From Siniperca chuatsi (lineage: Eukaryota > Chordata > Actinopteri > Centrarchiformes > Sinipercidae), in assembly GCF_020085105.1 (NCBI RefSeq), contig NC_058045.1:8508333-8572332 (forward strand): 64,000 nt of DNA. The letters run 5' to 3'. Below, piece by piece: positions 57,401 to 64,000 of the stretch; the first letter of the stretch is position 1; each line of letters starts with the position of its first letter. Below the pieces are notes generated by a model. It worked only from the letters and a program-made list of their open reading frames with translations, did not search any database and was not told the DNA's origin. A program made the position numbers and the translations under genes.

Positions 57401-60298
57401 TTATATTTTCTCTGATTGACTATTTTCCCATTATATTTTCATTCAGTGGGACGTTTAACATTTTCGTGAAGGTCGATGGCACAGAGAAGCTGGTAGGCTG
57501 CTATGACAACCGAGGCAGTTTTGGAGAACTGGCGTTGATGTACAACACCCCCAGGGCTGCCACAATAATCGCCACCTCACCTGGAGCCCTTTGGTGCCTA
57601 GTGAGTAAACCATTAAATCCTCATGCAGAGCATAGCTGGCTCCGTGTGCAAGTTTTTATAACATGCTGTGCTGTCAGCTGTCATGATTTACAGTAAATAT
57701 CCAGGTTGTCTGTGGCAGTGTTGGTACCTGATACCATAGGTGAGATCACGTTGTCTGACTGAGATAACATACTGTATAAAACCCACTGAATGCAACAAAA
57801 AGTAAGAGAGCAGTAATCATGCCCCTAACTATGAAATGACATGTTCATTAATGTATATATTAAAGCCAATGAATGTGCTAACTGAATCTAAAACAATTAT
57901 ATATTTATGAATGTTAATATCAGGCCTATTAAAAAACATTTTGTGGCCCATTCAGAGAGCTCAGCTATCAGATCAGCTCACACAAACAAGGCTAAACTTG
58001 TCTGTTTTAGCAAGTATGCACCTCAGATGAACTTAGGTAGCTGAGTAAATTATCAAATGTGAAAACTGGAAAAAACACAAGTGAAGATGAAAACAATTGT
58101 ATTCTCTGCATGGCTATGATTTATTTTAAAATAAAATTTCAGTTGAATGGTATTTTGGTTAAACAGCCAACTATTTTGTAACTTGTGGCCAGAACATCTG
58201 GTGTGAATATTCAGTTGCTACTCTTTCTGTGAAGCAGCTTGTTTATTAATGACTCAGTGAGGTTTGTGTCCTTAAACAGCTTTGTTATGTCATCTGTGGG
58301 CAGACTGGGCAGGTTGCAGCTGTATCCCCTGTTGACCTGGGTACTTGTAGTGTGTGTTTGATTCTGTTTGCAAGCAGCTAGTCCTGTTCAACCAACAATC
58401 CCCTGAGGTCGAGGAGGGACAGCGCTGCTGAAAGGCCTCTGAGCAAACAGTAATCTATAGTAGAAGCTTTAATTAGGGTCAGATTTAGGTTTGGGATTAA
58501 AGTTGTATACAATTAACTTCGTGGCAGCCTGGTAGGATATTCAAGGTTAGTAAAAAAAATAAAGGTTAGAGCTGTCTTTGCTTGTTTGGTTGGGGATTTG
58601 TTTTTCCCCAGCTAGAGGGTGCCGTAGGCAGCTGCCTATGTTTCTGGCAGTACAGTATGGAACCATCTATCACTGCATGTTGTCATCTAACAAGTTGCTG
58701 GTCTGTATTTGAGTCTAAACTATATATCATCCTGCTGAAATGACATACAACTGAGAGATTTCTGAAGGTTTATCATTGAAAACAGCACGATGACGTGAGC
58801 ACATGGGTGCTGCTGCTTGAAATATCCTGAGTGGTGTTATGGTTTGCAGGCGATGCTCTGTTTTACAGTGCCCCCTGCTGCTAAATGTTGTTTCATGTGA
58901 GTTGTTGTTTGATGAAGGGGTGCCAGAATAGTCTGGAACTGTAGGGAAAATGTAAAAGAGTATTACTACCCAGCCACCCTGACTTTTAAAGAGTGCAGGG
59001 AAAACAAGCACAACATACAAAATTATGTTTTTTTTTTTTACTTTCTGGGCATCTGGGATTCTTTCTCAATTATGTGTATAATTATTGTTATTACTCCAAG
59101 TTCAAGATGAGACATCAAAAACATGGAAACATTTCACAGGAAGAGAAAAGAGAGGGCTTTTGATATAAGAAATACACAAAAAACATTTGACATTTATACA
59201 TATAGATACATATATAACAACACAGGGAAACAGGAGTACACTGTGTCCTTAAACACAAACCTGAACGTTTTTCTTTTCTTTAAATCTGTGTTTCAGGATC
59301 GTCTGACATTCAGGAGGATCATAGTGAAGAACAATGCCAAGAAGAGGAGGCTGTATGAGGCATTCATTGAAACGCTACCACTGCTTACGTCATTAGAGGT
59401 TAAGATTAACTTTGTCCTCCAGCTCTAACACAGTGCAGTATGCATTTAAAGTAAAGCCATTGTCAACCAAATATCCTTTCATCCACAGCTCTCAGAGAGA
59501 ATGAAGGTAGTAGACGTACTATCCACCAAGGTGTACAGTGATTCACAGCAGATTATTGCTCAGGTGATGGATCTCATTGTATAATCTGTTGGTCTTTTTT
59601 TCATTTCTGCTGCAATGGAGCATTTATTCACACTGAGTTGCTTTTTGTGTGTGCTCATTTACGATTATATTAATGCTTTGTATTACAGGGTGATTTAGCA
59701 GATTGCTTCTACATTGTTGAGTCTGGCCAAGTTAGAATCACCATGACAAGAAGCAGGGTATGTTTGCCCAGTCGACCGTTCATTTTTAAGTGTAAAAAAA
59801 CTTCTCACAAAAAAAAAACCTTTAGTGTTTTCTTATAGTGTGCATTTCTTTCTTGTCAGACGAAAAAAGACCAGGAGGAAGAGGAGGTGGAAATCGCCAC
59901 ATGCTTTAGGGGCCAGTATTTTGGGGAGTTGGCACTTGTCACCAACAAGCCCAGAGCTGCATCAGCCTATGCTGTGGGGAGCGTCAAGTGCTTGGGTACA
60001 TTTTGTGCAGTTTTATGATCATTCATATATTGCGTCCAGCAAGTAAATTTCCCAGTATACCACTTACTATTTTACATAACTCTCCATAACCCTTCTTAAA
60101 CTATATCAGACTCTTCTGTCTTTCTTTTTTTTCTTCTTCTCAGTCATGGATGTTCAAGCCTTCGAGAGATTGCTGGGCCCGTGCATGGACATCATGAAGA
60201 GAAACATTGCTAACTATGAGGAACAGCTGGTGACCCTGTTTGGAAGTAGCACTGAGCTTGAGCAACAAAGTGCACGAGACAGCTCCAATGGACCATGA
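54477..60298 (+). CDS. prkar2b: cAMP-dependent protein kinase type II-beta regulatory subunit, complete
   Basis: Holds PKA catalytic subunits inactive until cAMP binds, and docks to AKAPs. Eleven exons: 54477-54744, 55879-55914, 56581-56633, 56806-56889, 57130-57236, 57447-57600, 59297-59398, 59489-59563, 59689-59757, 59860-59995, 60144-60298; 412 residues (human 418). Residues 1-45 form the dimerisation/docking helices ([18 protein letters not shown]). The inhibitor/autophosphorylation site is RRAS, with S101. Two cyclic-nucleotide domains have phosphate-binding cassettes [16 protein letters not shown] and [23 protein letters not shown], the acidic stretch before APVINRF and the neighbour hbp1 point to RII-beta rather than RII-alpha. 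The linker in domain B is shorter than in human, and human WGLDR is WCLDR here. Confidence 0.95.
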
Positions 60299-61620
60299 AT
60301 TGGTGGATGAAAAAAAAAAGAGGCTTGTATGGATGTTTTTCCCCATAATCACTTAAACTGCTTTTCTTACAAGAAATGTGAATATCCACCACAACATTTG
60401 TGTGTCAGATAAATAAAACGGACTACGTCAGATTCCCATATGAGACAAGGTTAATTTTTAGCAGCGTTTGCCACAGAGTGTTATGATGAAAGTAAAGTGA
60501 GCCAAAGCAGAGTTGCTTAAAGCTTGTTTAAATTAGATTTCTAACCTTAAAAACGTAAGCATACATTTTACTTGCCAGTGTCAGACGCATTATTTGTTTG
60601 CATATTGAACACTTTTGTTACCTCTCACCTTTTCTCCACAGTGTTATGGCTACACCTACAGTATGATATCATTTGTAAATTTCTAAACATTGTTTGTTAA
60701 AATCAGATGCCAAAGCGAATTTCTTACTGGATATTTGTGAGCTAATATGTCACATTCTCTTGTCATTTCTGGCAAGAGTACTAACATTCGCAGCATGAGG
60801 TGCACTGGTACAAGAGTGCCCCAACATGAGAAAGGATAAACAATTTGTAAAGGAAGTTGACTTGATTCTGTGTTTGAATAACATCTTTCACATTTTGATC
60901 ACAACAGAATGTAGACTTGGCAGTACTTTAACATTTTTACAAAATACTTTTCTGTTTATCATTAGATTTAATCCCTTGAATACATGTTCATAAACTGTAT
61001 ATCATTGTTGGTAAATGTTTGTGGCTGTTAGCCTAATACTATGCTTTTGCAAAAAAAAAACAAAAAAACCAGAGAGATAGCTGATAGTTTTGTAAGAGAA
61101 TACAACACATTGCTGTACAATTTGAAACTGAGTATTTACTGTTATTATATAGGCCCACCTTTAATTTAATAAGTTGCCCCACTAGACTGTAGTCATTATA
61201 GGCAATAGACAATTGATTTTCCTGTGTTTTAATGTAAAATTTAAGTTATACTGTTTTTGTGTGAGTGAAACATATATTATGATTATCCATTATTGCTGTC
61301 TACCTCTGCCAACAACTTATACTGTTTGGAAACACATATTCTGATGTTCCCTCTCAACAGAAATCTAAAGTGGGTCTTTTTCTCTCTTCTTCTCTCTCTT
61401 TTTAAAATTAATAATTGAAGTCTTCTGTATTTTGTCTGTGGTTTACTGCAACTTTAACTGTTAAAAGCTGGTTTAACATTTAAACATTTTGAATTTAGTT
61501 CCCCTCTTTGTGCAGGTAGTAGACCTACTGGTCATTTTTGAAGGCAAACCCATAATACTGGCTGAAAGTACTGTATGTTTCACTTTTCATGTCAATAAAG
61601 AACATTTTTATATTTGCGTG
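60299..61620 (+). terminator. prkar2b 3' UTR with poly(A) signal
   Basis: AT-rich, non-coding, ending with AATAAA at 61594-61599. An earlier AATAAA near 60412 could give a short form. Confidence 0.65.
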
Positions 61621-61872
61621 TCACATGATTAGTTGTTACAAAAAAGGAATAGCACACTTTCAAAGCTTTTCATTCACCATTCAGTCACTCATTCATTCCT
61701 TATTCATAGTCATTCATTTGTTCATTCACTAGATTTTATAGTAAAAAGTTAAAACAATGATTTAATTACAAGGGAAAGGGGAAACAATTTAGAAGGCAAT
61801 GTACTATAGTAAGTACTTGCTGTAGTTGCAACATTGTAGATAAAAAATAACCATGTATTGTTCCTGTTATTG

Positions 61873-62022
61873 CCAATCAGCTGTTACTGGGTAGTAACAG
61901 GCATGTACTTCCATCCAATGGTACGATGATAAACAAACTAGGCTGCACCTTCTATATTTTTCTCCGCAGTATCGACCAATAGAATACCCGAATTCTTGTC
62001 TTTGACGTTTTTATCCACCAAT
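61873..62022 (+). promoter_or_regulatory. hbp1 promoter with four CCAAT boxes
   Basis: CCAAT occurs at 61873-61877, 61915-61919, 61976-61980 and 62018-62022, the last two 42 bp apart. A CRE-like TGACGTTT is at about 62003. This arrangement fits a TATA-less, NF-Y-driven promoter. The start site would lie shortly after 62022. Confidence 0.55.
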
Positions 62023-62029
62023 AGGAGGC

Positions 62030-62098
62030 TTTCTTTGGAAGCATTCATTCCCACCCCTCGAGTGAATGCCAGAGAGTTTTTTGATGGCGACAGGTTTG
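62030..62098 (+). other. Possible non-coding first exon of hbp1
   Basis: The sequence reads into a strong donor (GGTTTG then gtaagt at 62099) just downstream of the CCAAT-rich promoter, and 1.4 kb before the first coding exon. Its 5' end is not determined. Inferred from the donor and position only. Confidence 0.4.
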
Positions 62099-63493
62099 GT
62101 AAGTGGGGAAGTTGACTACTTTTTTCGAAGAAATAAAAGGTTCAAACTCATTTCTAACTTTTGCTTTGTGTGATCCGTGTCCTTGCAATTCTAACATGGT
62201 GTTTTAGCGGGGTTGTCACGCGTTTTTTTGGTGTCGAATGACAGGTTGTGCTCGACAATGTTTTTTCCGATGTAACGGTTGTTGTTTTGGTGATAACAAG
62301 CCTACCCGACAGCAGTTGTGCCTGTCAAAACAAGTCCTTCATTTGGTCAAATCTGTTTTAATTAGTGTGAAAATGTCGTTAAAAGGCTTCGAGGTTTTTC
62401 ATGTCATTCATTTTGAACGGGACTGAGAGGTTGCGTCATGCCTCAACTTGTTGACATTCTTTTGTTTACAGTGTTAGACCCGACAGCCTCTGGGTTTGAA
62501 CTGAGGACACTGCTGCTGCTTTTGGGGAGTGGGGAAACAGTAGGCCTGGTCTCCAAACGGTATTTTTGTAAATTATAATACTTTTGAAACGTTTTGCTAA
62601 CGGTATGTTGTTAGTATATCCGCGTTTACGAAGTCGAAGCAACGGTTGGTCAGAACGTGCAGCGACCGTTGATCGGTTGTCAGAACGCAAATGACTGTTA
62701 GTTCTTCCTTGTAAACTGATTAATTTGATGTTCACAGCTTCTTTAATATTTTCAACGATCTTTTCAACTTTGCATGTCGACAAAGACCACATAATTTTCA
62801 AATCTGCGTAAAATATTTTACTCTGTCATTGATATTCTTTCACATTTTTTTCAACTTCGTGTTTTCTATTTTCTATACACCACTTTTCAAAACGAATTTC
62901 TGCTATTTACCACTTTTGCTACGCAGTTATGAATGAATGAGCTCTGGTACGCATGCGCCAAATCCTTTTCAAGTTTATAAACAAGGCCTCCACGCAGTGG
63001 GTCACATGACTAGTCACAGAGATATACTGTGTCGATTCGGAGACAAAGGAATCCCTAAAGGCTGCCTACATTTTCTATTATATTGATGTAATACATGACA
63101 TGTCTTGCAATGATAATATTCTGTCTGGGGTATTTATTATTTTCTGTGGTCAGAAATCTTATTATGTTATTGTATTTTTATATTCCATGGATCCTTTCAT
63201 TATGTCTTAATGAAACCATATTACTATCAAAAATCCACATGCCACCATTCAGTCTTATGTATGCAATACAAAGAGTAAATTTTCATTCATTATGAGTGGT
63301 TATTGTATAAAAAACAGTATTGTAAATAGAACAGTGCAGAAATGTGCAGCAGTTTCACTTTGTTTGTGAAAGCTCTAATTTGGTCCCTTTTTTGCCTGAA
63401 ACCAGCTGATGTGGAAGAATATGATGATGGAAGCCTTGTAAACTGACCTGCAGCCTGTTACAAAAAAAAAGGAAACAGCAGAACATTGTGAGA

Positions 63494-63844
63494 ATGGACG
63501 AGTCCTTTGATCCACTAAAGTGCAACGAGGACCTGCCTTCCTCACCTGGGTGCCACATGGATTATGGTAAAATCCTAAACCAGCAACAGGTCACATGCTA
63601 CATATAAGCAAACTGAACTTTTCCACATATTAATTATGAATATTACTGTTGACCTCTCCTCAGATGACATGCCAGAGCTGCAGGAGGTCGAGGAGGACCA
63701 GAGGTCTCCAGGGTTATTTCAGGTTGGAGCAGGAGTGTCTCACCAGGAGCTCAGCTGCTCCCCCAGCACCAACTGGCTCGCTGAGCTCGCCAACATTGCC
63801 ACCAGTCCTCAGAGCCCCCTGCTGAAGAACGCCCCACACAAGAG
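63494..63844 (+). CDS. hbp1: HMG-box transcription factor 1, first two coding exons (3' partial)
   Basis: HBP1 is a nuclear HMG-box repressor that binds RB and restrains Wnt and cell-cycle genes. Exons 63494-63566 and 63664-63844 encode MDESFDPLKCNEDLPSSPG, then DDMPELQEVEED and WLAELANIATSPQSPL. These match the human N-terminal region (NENLPSSPG, DDLPELQ and WLTELANIATSPQSPL). The AXH and HMG domains lie beyond the window. The ATG at 63494 is the first after an in-frame TGA at 63425. The human protein has about 30 more N-terminal residues, absent from this transcript form. Human HBP1 also neighbours PRKAR2B, which supports the call. Confidence 0.9.
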
Positions 63845-64000
63845 GTTTGTAACAATATGAACTAGCCTGAAAATCAGATAAGTTTGATGAGTGCATGCAT
63901 GTGACATAAACTCAACTCATTCCACAAAGCAGGACTGGCAAGTTAGCCAGTTAGAAAATGTACTGTGAAAAATCTTCTGAAATGTTGTTGATTTTTTGCA

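Noticed and set aside
54477-60298. prkar2a instead of prkar2b
   Set aside because: MSIEIP start, acidic pre-APVINRF region and the hbp1 neighbour favour the beta form; the C-terminal MDIMKRNI is shared and not decisive.

Overview
This is a piece of a ray-finned (teleost) fish chromosome. Every gene is intron-split with GT-AG junctions. The proteins match vertebrate families closely, and the repeats (AGTACTT-type elements, hAT MITEs, LINE 3' tails ending in short GAATT or CTGATT repeats, long CA/CT/AAT microsatellites) are typical of teleosts. A parietopsin gene, found in fish and reptiles but not mammals, agrees with this. There are no prokaryotic-style operons, CRISPR arrays or phage genes.

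Layout. (1) 1-16907: the end of a very long first intron of kcnd2 (Kv4.2 K+ channel), with only repeats and possible conserved non-coding DNA. It holds a truncated LINE inserted into an older repeat. (2) 16908-21811 (+): the last five coding exons of kcnd2. (3) 23714-25731 (-): a two-exon orphan class A GPCR that I cannot name. (4) 25732-29342: an intergenic stretch with a clean hAT MITE inside an older repeat. (5) 29343-31255 (-): a complete four-exon parietopsin. (6) 32861-39706 (-): nt5dc3, a 14-exon HAD-type 5'-nucleotidase-domain protein. (7) 39857-42129: a divergent intergenic region with a roughly 400-bp degenerate tandem duplication, a CT/CA microsatellite and two perfect ER stress response elements. 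(8) 42130-48674 (+): complete 18-exon hsp90b1 (GRP94/endoplasmin) ending in KDEL. (9) 48900-54476: gene-poor. (10) 54477-60298 (+): complete 11-exon prkar2b (PKA RII-beta). (11) 61870-63844 (+): promoter, a probable non-coding first exon and the first two coding exons of hbp1, which runs off the right edge.

Linkage supports the names. nt5dc3 and hsp90b1 are head-to-head neighbours in human (12q23), and prkar2b and hbp1 are neighbours in human (7q22). kcnd2 is at human 7q31. The genes do not form a pathway. The only strong regulatory logic readable here is the unfolded-protein-response control of hsp90b1.

I found no undescribed multi-gene system. The best leads are the paired ERSEs, a GC-AG intron in hsp90b1, the altered Kv4.2 tail, the Gln113/Glu181 counterion arrangement in the opsin, the unnamed GPCR with ERH and no aminergic Asp, and two dated nested transposon insertions.
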